Under the pieces are notes generated by a model that worked only from the letters and a program-made list of their open reading frames with translations, searched no databases and was not told the DNA's origin. DNA of 64,000 nucleotides from assembly GCF_014651015.1 (NCBI RefSeq), contig NZ_BMWB01000006.1:216953-280952 (forward strand), given 5' to 3'. The stretch comes from Streptomyces xantholiticus. Its GTDB lineage: Bacteria > Actinomycetota > Actinomycetes > Streptomycetales > Streptomycetaceae. Position numbers and translations under genes: made by a program. This document shows, piece by piece, positions 26,290 to 34,098 of this stretch; within the stretch, counting starts at the first letter, position 1, and each line of letters opens with the position of its first letter.

Positions 26290-28602
26290 TCAGTGCTCCT
26301 TGACCAGCTCGGCGTACGCCCCCTGCGCGGCGACCAGTTCCTCGTGGCGGCCGCGTTCGACGACGGCGCCATGGTCGAGGACCACGATCTCGTCGCTGTC
26401 GCGCACGGTGCTCAGCCGGTGGGCGATGACGACGCATGCGCAGCCGCGCCGACGGAGGTTGTCGATGATGATCCGCTCGGTCTCCGCGTCAAGGGCGCTG
26501 GTGACCTCGTCGAGCACCAGGATGCTCGGCCGGCGCACCAGCGCCCGGGCGATCTCGAGGCGCTGGCGCTGCCCGCCCGAGAAGTTGCGGCCGTCCTGTT
26601 CGACGCGGCTGTGGATGCCGTCGGGGCGTCGCATCACGACGTCGTGGACGGCCGCGTCCCGCAGGGCGGCCTCGACCGCCTCGTCCGGGATGGAGGGGTC
26701 CCACAGGGTCACGTTGTCGCGGACGGTGCCCTCGAAGAGGAAGATGTCCTGGTCGACGAAGGAGACGGACGCGGCGAGCGCGCCGCGGGGGATGTCCTCG
26801 AGGAGCCGGCCGTCGATGCGGATGGTCCCCTCCCAGGGGCGGTAGAGGCCCGATATCAGCCGGGAGACGGTCGACTTGCCGCTGCCGGAGCCGCCGACAA
26901 GGGCCACCTGCCGGCCGGGCCCGACGCTGAGGGAGAAACCGCTCAGCAGCGGCGCGTCGAGCGGGCTGTAGCCGAAGGTGATGTTCTCGAGCGTCACATG
27001 GCCCTTGAGCCGACGGCTGCTCGGGTCGGGCTCGTCGCGGGAGTAGAGGGGGTCGACCGGGAAGCTCTCCACGTCCTTGAGGCGGGCCATGTCCGCGGCG
27101 AAATCCTGGATCCGGCCCGCGACTCCGTTCAGCCGGGTGATCGGGGCGGTGAAGCGGGCCACGAGCGCCTGGAAGGCGACAAGGAGACCGATCGATATAT
27201 GGCCTTCGACGGCCCGCAGTCCGCCGATCCAGAGGATGAGGGCGCTGTTGAGCGTGGCGAGGGTGGGCGCGACGACGGCCAGGACCGCGCTGGGCACGCC
27301 GAGGCGCTGCTGGACGTCCAGGGTGGTGGCGTGCTGGCCCGCCCAGCGGCGGAAGAAGCCGTTCTCTCCGCCGGTCGCCTTCATGGTCTCGATCAACTGG
27401 AGGCCGGTGTACGAGGTGTTGGTGAGGCGGGCGCTGTCGGCGCGCAGCTTCTGGGTGTGTGTGGAGCGCAGCCGGATGACGATGCGCATCGCGACGACGT
27501 TGAGCAGCGCGATGAGCACGCCGAGCACGGTGAGCTGGGGGTCGTAGCTCCACAGCAGCGCGGCGTAGAGGATCACCACGACGCCGTCGACGGCGGCCGC
27601 CGCCAGGTCGCGGGCGAGGGTCTCGGCCACGGCGTCGTTGGACTGCAGCCGCTGCACCAGGTCGGCCGGGCTGCGCTGCGCGAAGAACGTGACGGGCAGC
27701 CGCAACAGATGGCGAAGGAACCTGGCGCTGCTCAGGGTCGAGGAGATGATCCGCCCGCGCAGCAGGTTCGCCTGTTGCAGCCCGGTGAGCACGGCGGTCA
27801 GCGCCACCATCACGGCCATGGCGGCGAACAGCGTCCCGAGCAGCGACGTTCGGCCGCCGATCAGGAACATGTCGATGTAGGTACGGCTGAGCGCCGGGAC
27901 CGCCGCGCCGACCGCGACGAGGAGCAGACTGGCCAGGAAGGCGGCGAACAGGGTGCCGGTGGTTCCGCGGAGCCGGGCCGGGACGGCCGACATGATGCCC
28001 GGCTTCCGGCCGCCCTTGCGGAAGTTGCGGTCGGGTTCGAAGACCAGGGCGACACCGGTGAAGCTGGTGTCGAAGTCCTCCGCGGCTACGAACCGGCGCC
28101 CCTTGTCCGGGTCGTTGATGTGGACGCCGCGCCGGCCGAACCGGCGTCCCGTGCCGTCGTAGACGACGTAGTGGTTGAACTCCCAGAACAGGATGGCGGG
28201 CGGCTGCACCTCGGCGAGGGCGGTCGCCTCCATCTGCATGCCCTTGGCGGCGAGGCCGTAACTGCGGGCCGCTTTGAGCACGTTGCTGGCGCGTGAACCG
28301 TCCCGGGAGACGCCGCAGGCGATCCGGAGCTCCTCGAGCGGCACATGGCGCCCGTAGTGGGAGAGGACCATGGCGAGAGCGGCGGCACCGCACTCCACGG
28401 CCTCCATCTGCAGCACAGTGGGCGTGCGGACGGTGCCCGGCCTGCCGGCGCGCCGCTGCTGCCTGCGCCGGGGCGGCGGAGCGGCGCGGCGCGACCCGCG
28501 CCGTCCGCCCGGCGCCGCCGCCTCCGGCCGGTGCCTGCCGCGGCCGGCTGCCGGCGGCAACTGCCTTCCGGATACAGGGGCGTTGTGGTTCGTCTGTGTC
28601 AC
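26290..28602 (-). CDS. NHLM-type peptidase-containing ABC transporter (C39)
   Basis: A 770-aa fusion of a C39 cysteine peptidase, a permease and an ATPase, which cleaves double-glycine leaders while exporting the peptide. A 55-aa Arg/Pro-rich N-terminal extension precedes the peptidase. The catalytic Cys71 lies in MEAVECGAAALAMVLSHYG, the His in FWEFNHYVVYDG, and the Asp in HINDPDKGRRF. The membrane domain is about 210-490. The ATPase has Walker A GGSGSGKST, signature FSGGQRQR and Walker B ILVLDEVTSA. The GTG at 28602 overlaps the HlyD stop (GTGA). The frame extends far upstream, but that stretch is antisense-free overlap with the HlyD gene and is not used. Confidence 0.94.
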   Translation of the reverse strand: MTQTNHNAPVSGRQLPPAAGRGRHRPEAAAPGGRRGSRRAAPPPRRRQQRRAGRPGTVRTPTVLQMEAVECGAAALAMVLSHYGRHVPLEELRIACGVSRDGSRASNVLKAARSYGLAAKGMQMEATALAEVQPPAILFWEFNHYVVYDGTGRRFGRRGVHINDPDKGRRFVAAEDFDTSFTGVALVFEPDRNFRKGGRKPGIMSAVPARLRGTTGTLFAAFLASLLLVAVGAAVPALSRTYIDMFLIGGRTSLLGTLFAAMAVMVALTAVLTGLQQANLLRGRIISSTLSSARFLRHLLRLPVTFFAQRSPADLVQRLQSNDAVAETLARDLAAAAVDGVVVILYAALLWSYDPQLTVLGVLIALLNVVAMRIVIRLRSTHTQKLRADSARLTNTSYTGLQLIETMKATGGENGFFRRWAGQHATTLDVQQRLGVPSAVLAVVAPTLATLNSALILWIGGLRAVEGHISIGLLVAFQALVARFTAPITRLNGVAGRIQDFAADMARLKDVESFPVDPLYSRDEPDPSSRRLKGHVTLENITFGYSPLDAPLLSGFSLSVGPGRQVALVGGSGSGKSTVSRLISGLYRPWEGTIRIDGRLLEDIPRGALAASVSFVDQDIFLFEGTVRDNVTLWDPSIPDEAVEAALRDAAVHDVVMRRPDGIHSRVEQDGRNFSGGQRQRLEIARALVRRPSILVLDEVTSALDAETERIIIDNLRRRGCACVVIAHRLSTVRDSDEIVVLDHGAVVERGRHEELVAAQGAYAELVKEH

Positions 28603-29405
28603 GGCAGCAGCCAATCGATCGGGCGCTGCTCTGCAAGGTGGACGGCACCGCCGGTCAGGGTCATGGATTCGAGCGGGTACGGCGGCCCTTCGGAGGACGA
28701 CCACCGGTAGCCGGACTCGGTGCTCTGCGTACGCTCCAGCTCGACCAGAACGGCAACGGGCTGACCGGCTTGCGAGAACTGCTCGCCCAGCTGGCTGCTG
28801 CCGAGGAAGGCGGCGATCCGCTGCCGGGTCTGCGCCGTCCTGCCCACGGACGTGACGCGGCCGCGCAGGACTCCGTACTGCTCGGTCGCCACGGACTGGA
28901 CGCTGAGGTCGACCTTCGCGCCGACGGGTACCGACGAACCGCGCTCGGCGGGCACGTACACCACGGCCATCAGCGGGTCGTCCGCCTCCTCGATCCGTTC
29001 GACCGCCGCGACGTCCGAGCCGGGGGTGACGACGGACCCGATCGTGGCGACGAGCGCGGTCACCCGGCCGGCGGCGACGGTACGGACGACGGTCCCGCCC
29101 TGTGCGGTGCGGACCTTCAACAGGGGCGCGTCGGCGCGGACCAGTTCGCCCTCCTCCGCGAGGACCTCGGTGACCTGGCCGGCGACCGGACTCTGCAGTA
29201 CGTAACTGCCCTGCGCGTGGGTGAGGATGCCGGGTGCGTCCAGCGTGGAGGACACGGTGCCCGTCATGGCCCACCCGCCCGCGGCGATCATCACGACCAC
29301 GGTGACGATCAGCACGAGCTGGCCCTGCGGACGGGCGAAACGCACCGGAAGGTCGATTTCTTCCGGCGATTGCAGCTTGGAAAGGGCCTGCTTACGGAAC
29401 TGCAC
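28599..29405 (-). CDS. HlyD-family adaptor of an NHLM bacteriocin export system
   Basis: A 268-aa membrane-fusion-type protein: a short cytoplasmic N-terminus (FRKQALSKLQSPEEIDLPV), one transmembrane helix at about 30-48, then an extracytoplasmic region. That region has lipoyl-like halves (SPVAGQVTEVLAEEGELV and VAAGRVTALVATIGSVV) and a beta-barrel segment (AVVYVPAERG...VGAKVDLSVQ). It is shorter than Gram-negative HlyD proteins, as expected in a monoderm. The GTG has GAGGGA upstream. It is the first transporter gene after the precursor peptide, separated from it by two hairpins, and its stop overlaps the start of the C39 exporter. Confidence 0.9.
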   Translation of the reverse strand: MQFRKQALSKLQSPEEIDLPVRFARPQGQLVLIVTVVVMIAAGGWAMTGTVSSTLDAPGILTHAQGSYVLQSPVAGQVTEVLAEEGELVRADAPLLKVRTAQGGTVVRTVAAGRVTALVATIGSVVTPGSDVAAVERIEEADDPLMAVVYVPAERGSSVPVGAKVDLSVQSVATEQYGVLRGRVTSVGRTAQTRQRIAAFLGSSQLGEQFSQAGQPVAVLVELERTQSTESGYRWSSSEGPPYPLESMTLTGGAVHLAEQRPIDWLLP

Positions 29406-29483
29406 GTTGCTCTTCCCTCAACTGCCGAGGACTACGGGGAGTTCGGCGCGCGGCATGACCGGTCAACCGCGCGCGGCCGCGCG

Positions 29484-29552
29484 CCCCGGAACCTGGCAGG
29501 CTCCGGGGCACACGGCTCGGCGATGCCGGCAGAGCGGGGTGCCGGCGAGCCG
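29484..29552 (-). terminator. Two stem-loops between precursor peptide gene and export genes
   Basis: Reading on the minus strand, the first stem begins seven bases after the peptide stop. It spans 29552-29513, with arms CGGCTCG...CGAGCCG and an inner CCGGCA/TGCCGG. The second spans 29508-29484, with arms CCCCGGA/TCCGGGG. There is no T-run. They could partly terminate or stabilise the 3' end, giving more precursor than exporter message. Confidence 0.65.
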
Positions 29553-29558
29553 TAGGAC

Positions 29559-29777
29559 TTACAGACCCGCGACGACACCGGAGACCGGGCCGCCGATGCT
29601 GGCCGCGTTGATGCCAGTGGCACCCGCGACGACACCGGAGGCGGTAGCGACGGTCTCGGAGACCGGGGCGATGATGTTCGCAGCGGCCACGACGTTGTCC
29701 ACGGTCTGGCTGTGGAGGCCGCCGGCCACGTTGTCGAGCTCGGAGTCGGAGATCTCCTGGGTGGGGACGAAGCTCAT
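29559..29777 (-). CDS. Double-glycine leader precursor peptide (bacteriocin-like)
   Basis: A 72-aa precursor. The leader is residues 1-20, MSFVPTQEISDSELDNVAGG. It has the ELxxVxGG pattern that C39 peptidases cut after the Gly-Gly pair. The predicted 52-aa core starts LHSQTVDNVV, is rich in Ala, Val and Gly, and contains five Ser and four Thr but no Cys. The core carries two imperfect copies of a SGVVAG unit. Without cysteine it cannot form lanthionine rings, and no modification enzyme is encoded nearby, so an unmodified hydrophobic bacteriocin is the simplest reading. The ATG at 29777 has AAGGGA seven bases upstream; the frame is open further upstream, but that part is not leader-like. The cognate exporters follow. 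Confidence 0.85.
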   Translation of the reverse strand: MSFVPTQEISDSELDNVAGGLHSQTVDNVVAAANIIAPVSETVATASGVVAGATGINAASIGGPVSGVVAGL

Positions 29778-30213
29778 GAAAGTTCCCTTCGGATGGATAC
29801 TGCGAATTGCTGCGACCGGCCACGCGAAAGGAGTGGGCCGGCCGCCCGGCGGGCGTGGGGGGATTCCCGGACCAGGAACCCTTCTTCGAATCCCGCGGTG
29901 CGAAGGATCAAAGCATGTGAGGCACTTGGGCGGCCAATCCCGGACAGCGGATCCACGCGGAGAGCGGCACCCAATTGCCCCCACGTGGACGGCCCTGCAT
30001 CAATTGACGCCACCTTCTTCACCGGACCGTCAAACTCGCGCGCACAGAAGACACGCGGCCGCTTCACGGCGAAGTGGACATTCCCGCACAGAGGCAGATG
30101 CCGGCAGGTCAGGACGGAAGACAGCGAGGGCAGACCGTGTGCCGCATGAGTATTGAGTGTGCAGATTCACGGGAGGTCGAGGTTTCTTGACGGCACCTCA
30201 CAAAGCCTTCACA
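29778..30213. other. Intergenic region upstream of the precursor peptide gene
   Basis: About 440 bases between opcA and the precursor gene. I see no second precursor (no further Gly-Gly leader) and no regulator gene. It is less GC-rich than the genes and should hold the precursor promoter. A candidate -10-like CAGTAT lies about 24 bases before the ATG on the minus strand, with low certainty. Confidence 0.4.
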
Positions 30214-30245
30214 CCGGGGTGGAGCGACAATGCACTCCACCCCGG
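30214..30245 (-). terminator. Terminator stem-loop of zwf-opcA
   Basis: Perfect 11-base arms CCGGGGTGGAG / CTCCACCCCGG around a 10-base loop, 33 bases after the opcA stop. There is no T-run on the exit side. Confidence 0.7.
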
Positions 30246-30277
30246 GACGAGTAATCACGCAAGTGCGGAGCGTTACC

Positions 30278-31225
30278 TCAGGCGGTGTCCGCGGCCGCTC
30301 TCTGCGCAGGTGCGGTGATCTCGGCGCGAAGTGCCGCGGCGTATGCCTCGTCCGGGTCGAGCCGGCGCAGTTCCTCGGCGATCAGTTCGGCCGTACTGCG
30401 CACTTTCAGCGCGAGGACCCGGGTGGGCTGCCCGGGGATGCTGAGCCGGGCCACCGGCCCTTCCGGCCGGTCGATGTGGATCTCGCCGTCCACCGTGTGG
30501 AGCCGGACGGCGGTGACGACCGGCCCGTCGGTGACGACCTGTTCGACCGGCACCTGCAGCCGGTCGGAGAACCAGCGGGCGAGCAGTTCGGCGCTGGGGT
30601 TGTCGGCCTCGCTCTCGACCACGGCGGAGACGACCTCCGAACGGGCCTGGTCGAGCGCCGCGGCGAGCATGGAGCGCCACGGCGTGAGTCTGGTCCAGGC
30701 GAGGTCGGTGTCACCCGGCTCGTACCCGGCGGCGCGGGCGTCGAGCTCCTCGATCGGCCGCTCCACCGCGTACGCGTCGGTGATGCGCCGCTGGGCGAGC
30801 GCCCCCAGCGGGTCCTTGGCGGGCACGGGCGGTGCGTCCACCGGCCACCAGACGACGACGGGGGCGTCGGGCAGCAGCAGCGGAAGCACCACCGAGTCGG
30901 CGCGGTGGGTGAGTTCACCGTGGAGCCGCAGCAGCACGGTCTCGCCGGCTCCGGCGTCGCTGCCGATGCGTACCTCGGCGTCGAGGCGGGTTTCGTGGCG
31001 CTCCCGCGGCGAGCGGGCATGGCGCTTGATGACGACCAGGGTGCGGGAGGGGTGTTCACGGGAGGCGTCTCCCGCTGCCTTGATCGCGTCGTAGGCGTTC
31101 TCCTCGTCGGTGACGATGACCAGGGTGAGCACCATGCCGACGGCCGGGGTGCCGATCGCACGACGTCCCCTGACGAGCGCCTTGTTGATCTTGCTGGCCG
31201 TGGTGTCGGTGAGGTCGGTCTTCAT
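30278..31225 (-). CDS. opcA: Glucose-6-phosphate dehydrogenase assembly protein OpcA
   Basis: A 315-aa OpcA-family protein, which in actinobacteria and cyanobacteria helps assemble or redox-tune active G6PDH. The N-terminal 'DTTASKINKALVRGRRAIG' and the central VVWWPVDAPP and TPWRSMLAAALDQ motifs are family hallmarks. The C-terminal domain includes LARWFSDRLQVPV. Its ATG overlaps the stop of zwf by four bases, so the pair is translationally coupled. Unlike the usual streptomycete tkt-tal-zwf-opcA-pgl cluster, no other pentose-phosphate gene is adjacent, so this is likely a second, stand-alone zwf-opcA pair. Confidence 0.93.
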   Translation of the reverse strand: MKTDLTDTTASKINKALVRGRRAIGTPAVGMVLTLVIVTDEENAYDAIKAAGDASREHPSRTLVVIKRHARSPRERHETRLDAEVRIGSDAGAGETVLLRLHGELTHRADSVVLPLLLPDAPVVVWWPVDAPPVPAKDPLGALAQRRITDAYAVERPIEELDARAAGYEPGDTDLAWTRLTPWRSMLAAALDQARSEVVSAVVESEADNPSAELLARWFSDRLQVPVEQVVTDGPVVTAVRLHTVDGEIHIDRPEGPVARLSIPGQPTRVLALKVRSTAELIAEELRRLDPDEAYAAALRAEITAPAQRAAADTA

Positions 31226-32805
31226 GGCCTTCGCCAGCTCCGTCCGTCTCGTGCGAGCATTTCGTCCGCTTCGGCGGGCCCCCAGGTGCCGGCCGGGTAC
31301 TGCGCCGGCCTGCCGCTGCGGTCCCAGAACTCCTCGACGGGGTCGAGGATCCGCCAGGACTCCTCCACCTCCTCGGTCCGCGGGAAGAGATTGGCATCCC
31401 CCAGCAGCACGTCGAGGATGAGGCGTTCGTACGCCTCGGGGCTGGACTCCGTGAACGACTCCCCGTAGGCGAAGTCCATCGTCACGTCGCGCAGCTCCAT
31501 CGATGTACCCGGCACCTTGGAGCCGAACCGCACGGTCACGCCTTCGTCCGGCTGGACGCGGATGACCAGCGCGTTCTCGCCGAGTTCCGCCGTGGCGGTG
31601 GAGTCGAACGGCGAGTGCGGGGCGCGCTGGAAGACGACCGCGATCTCGGTGACGCGGCGGCCCAGCCGCTTGCCGGTCCGCAGATAGAAGGGGACCCCCG
31701 CCCAGCGGCGGTTGTCGATCTCCAGCTTGATCGCGGCGTAGGTGTCGGTCCGGGAGTCGGGGGCGATGCCCTCCTCCTGGAGATACCCGAGGACCTTCTC
31801 GCCCCCCTGCCAGTCGGCCGCGTACTGCGCCCGCACGGTGTGTCCGGCCAAGTCCGCCGGGACCTTGACGGCCTTGAAGACCTTGAGCTTCTCGGTGACG
31901 AGGGAGGCGGCGTCGAAGGAGGCCGGCTCTTCCATCGCGGTCAGCGCCAGCAGCTGGAGGAGGTGGTTCTGGATCACGTCACGGGCGGCGCCGATGCCGT
32001 CGTAGTAGCCGGCGCGGCCGCCGATGCCGATGTCCTCGGCCATCGTGATCTGCACATGGTCGACGTACGACCGGTTCCAGATCGGTTCGAAGAGCGTGTT
32101 GGCGAACCGCAGCGCCAGGATGTTCTGGACGGTCTCCTTGCCCAGATAGTGGTCGATACGGAAGACCTCGTCCGGCGCGAACACCTCGTGCACGATCTCG
32201 TTGAGGTCGCGGGCGCTCTCCAGGTCATGGCCGAACGGCTTCTCGATGACCGCCCGGCGCCAGGACCCCTTGGGCGCGTTTGACAGTGAGTGGTCCTTCA
32301 GTTGCTGGACGACCTCAGGGAAGAACTTCGGTGGTACGGAGAGGTAGAAGGCGAAATTGCCACCGGTGCCCTGAGCCTTGTCGAGGTCCTCGACGGTGGC
32401 CTTCAGCTGCTCGAACGCGGCGTCGTCGCCGAAGTCGCCCTGGACGAAACGCATTCCCTGTGAGAGCTGACGCCAGACCTCCTCACGGAACGGGGTGCGG
32501 GCATGGTCCCTGACGGCCTGGTGGACCTCCGCCGCGAAGTCCTGGTCCTGCCATTCCCGGCGGGCGAAGCCGACGAGCGAGAAGCCCGGCGGCAGCAGCC
32601 CCCGGTTGGCCAGGTCGTACACGGCGGGCATCAGTTTCTTGCGCGACAGGTCACCGGTGACGCCGAAGATCACCAGCCCGGAGGGACCGGCGATACGGGG
32701 CAGCCGCCGGTCGAGCGGGTCCCTCAGCGGATTCGCCCAGCCGCTGCCGAGCGACCGCTGTCGCGTCCTCTGCTGCGACCTGCTCTGCGACCGGTTCTCT
32801 GACAT
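31222..32805 (-). CDS. zwf: Glucose-6-phosphate 1-dehydrogenase
   Basis: A 527-aa NADP-dependent G6PDH catalysing the first oxidative step of the pentose phosphate pathway. The Rossmann motif GVTGDL is at 48-53. The active-site RIDHYLGKE includes Asp218 and His219. IEKPFGHD lies upstream. ATG 32805 was chosen because GGGAGG precedes it and the N-terminus then fits the family; the frame runs open to 32988 without protein-like sequence. The first 25 residues are Gln/Arg/Ser-rich and poorly conserved. Together with opcA it supplies NADPH; the same window also encodes the other main NADPH source, isocitrate dehydrogenase. Confidence 0.95.
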   Translation of the reverse strand: MSENRSQSRSQQRTRQRSLGSGWANPLRDPLDRRLPRIAGPSGLVIFGVTGDLSRKKLMPAVYDLANRGLLPPGFSLVGFARREWQDQDFAAEVHQAVRDHARTPFREEVWRQLSQGMRFVQGDFGDDAAFEQLKATVEDLDKAQGTGGNFAFYLSVPPKFFPEVVQQLKDHSLSNAPKGSWRRAVIEKPFGHDLESARDLNEIVHEVFAPDEVFRIDHYLGKETVQNILALRFANTLFEPIWNRSYVDHVQITMAEDIGIGGRAGYYDGIGAARDVIQNHLLQLLALTAMEEPASFDAASLVTEKLKVFKAVKVPADLAGHTVRAQYAADWQGGEKVLGYLQEEGIAPDSRTDTYAAIKLEIDNRRWAGVPFYLRTGKRLGRRVTEIAVVFQRAPHSPFDSTATAELGENALVIRVQPDEGVTVRFGSKVPGTSMELRDVTMDFAYGESFTESSPEAYERLILDVLLGDANLFPRTEEVEESWRILDPVEEFWDRSGRPAQYPAGTWGPAEADEMLARDGRSWRRP

Positions 32806-33033
32806 GCGGTCAGGCCTCCCTGCGCCGACGGCGTGCGGATGCGTCCTTTCCGAGGATCGCATCTCCCGCTGATCCTGCCGGGGCTCACACACCCGTCGGT
32901 GCGAGTTCCGCGCAAGGGGATTGATCGCTGTTTTGCGGGCACACCCGCCGGCCCCGGGCCGCGCTCCCGCTTTGCGCCCGCTGTGCATGCCTTTGAACTC
33001 GACCTGGGGTGCTTCAGTGACACTGGTGTGACG

Positions 33034-33996
33034 TCAGCCGTCCTTCTCGGGCGCCCGGTCTCCGGCCTCGGGCCGCAGCACGCTGAGCGCGACGGACACC
33101 GTGAGAACGACGACGATGACAGCCAGGCTGATGGGCGAGGGAATCTCGGGGACGGCCGTGCTGATCACCTCGTGGGAGGCCTGCAGGATCAGCTTGACGC
33201 CGATGAACGACAGGATCAGCGCGAGACCCTTGCTCAGGTAGTGGAAGCGGTCCAGCAGGCCGGCCAGCATGAAGTAGAGCGCCCTCAGTCCGAGGATGGC
33301 GAACGCGTTGCTCGTGTAGACGATGAAGGCGTCGTTGCTGACCGCCAGGACGGCCGGCACGCTGTCGACCGCGAAGACCAGGTCGGCCGCCTCGATCGCG
33401 GCCACGACGGCCAGCAGCGGCGTGGCGACGTACCGGCCGGCCTCCTTGAGGAAGAATTTCGCGTCGGCGTACGAGTTCCGCACCGGCATGACCCTGCGCA
33501 GCAGACGTACGGCGATGCTCCTGCCGGGATCGAAGCTGTCCTCCTCCTCTTTGAGGATCTTGTAGGTGCTGTAGAAGAGGATCGCGGCGAAGAGGTACAG
33601 GACTGCGGTGAAGCGGCTGACGACGGCCACTCCGGCAACAAGGAAGACGCCTCGGAAGACCAGGGCCCCCAGCACGCCGAGGAAGAGCACACGGTGCTGG
33701 TAGGCGCGGGGCACCTTGAAGTACCCGAAGATCAGCGCGAACACGAAGAGGTTGTCCACCGACAGACTCTTCTCCAGCAGCCAGGCGGTGGTGTACTCGA
33801 CCCCGGCCTGCGTGCCGACGACGAGGAAGACGACAGCACCGAAGACCAGCGCCAGACCGACCCACACACCGCTCCATGCCGCCGCCTCCCGGAAGCCGAT
33901 GACATGCGCCTGCCGGTGAGCAAGCAGATCGACCGCCAGCGAAACAAGCACCGCGGCGGCAAAGACGACCCACAGCCAGTACGGCACGTCGTGCAC
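33034..33996 (-). CDS. TerC/Alx family integral membrane protein
   Basis: A 320-aa TerC-type protein with about nine transmembrane helices. Signature segments are 'LEKSLSVDNLFVFALIF' and 'AADLVFAVDSVPAVLAVSNDAF'. Their conserved acidic residues within membrane helices are thought to bind or move metal ions; family roles include tellurite resistance and manganese export. No other ter genes are present. The GTG start has GAGGAC nine bases upstream. The upstream gap to the DUF3048 gene is only about 100 bases, too short to hold a yybP-ykoY manganese riboswitch, and I see none. Confidence 0.9.
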   Translation of the reverse strand: MHDVPYWLWVVFAAAVLVSLAVDLLAHRQAHVIGFREAAAWSGVWVGLALVFGAVVFLVVGTQAGVEYTTAWLLEKSLSVDNLFVFALIFGYFKVPRAYQHRVLFLGVLGALVFRGVFLVAGVAVVSRFTAVLYLFAAILFYSTYKILKEEEDSFDPGRSIAVRLLRRVMPVRNSYADAKFFLKEAGRYVATPLLAVVAAIEAADLVFAVDSVPAVLAVSNDAFIVYTSNAFAILGLRALYFMLAGLLDRFHYLSKGLALILSFIGVKLILQASHEVISTAVPEIPSPISLAVIVVVLTVSVALSVLRPEAGDRAPEKDG

Positions 33997-34098
33997 GAGG
34001 CAGTCCTCACAAGGCGACCGGCATAACCGGGCAGCGCCCCTCTCTCCTACGAGTCTGGACGAGCGGGCAGCCGTTGTCCTCCGCGCGGTGCGGGAGGG

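Noticed and set aside
22737..26303. A 1188-codon plus-strand open frame opposite the exporter gene
   Set aside because: Composition is His/Gly/Glu-rich shadow sequence. The minus strand encodes an unmistakable ABC exporter with all motifs.
29559..29777. Calling the precursor a lanthipeptide
   Set aside because: The core has no cysteine and no lanthionine synthetase is present, so thioether rings are impossible from this gene alone.
33997..34098. A yybP-ykoY manganese riboswitch before the TerC-like gene
   Set aside because: The gap is about 100 bases and contains no matching stem-loop set.
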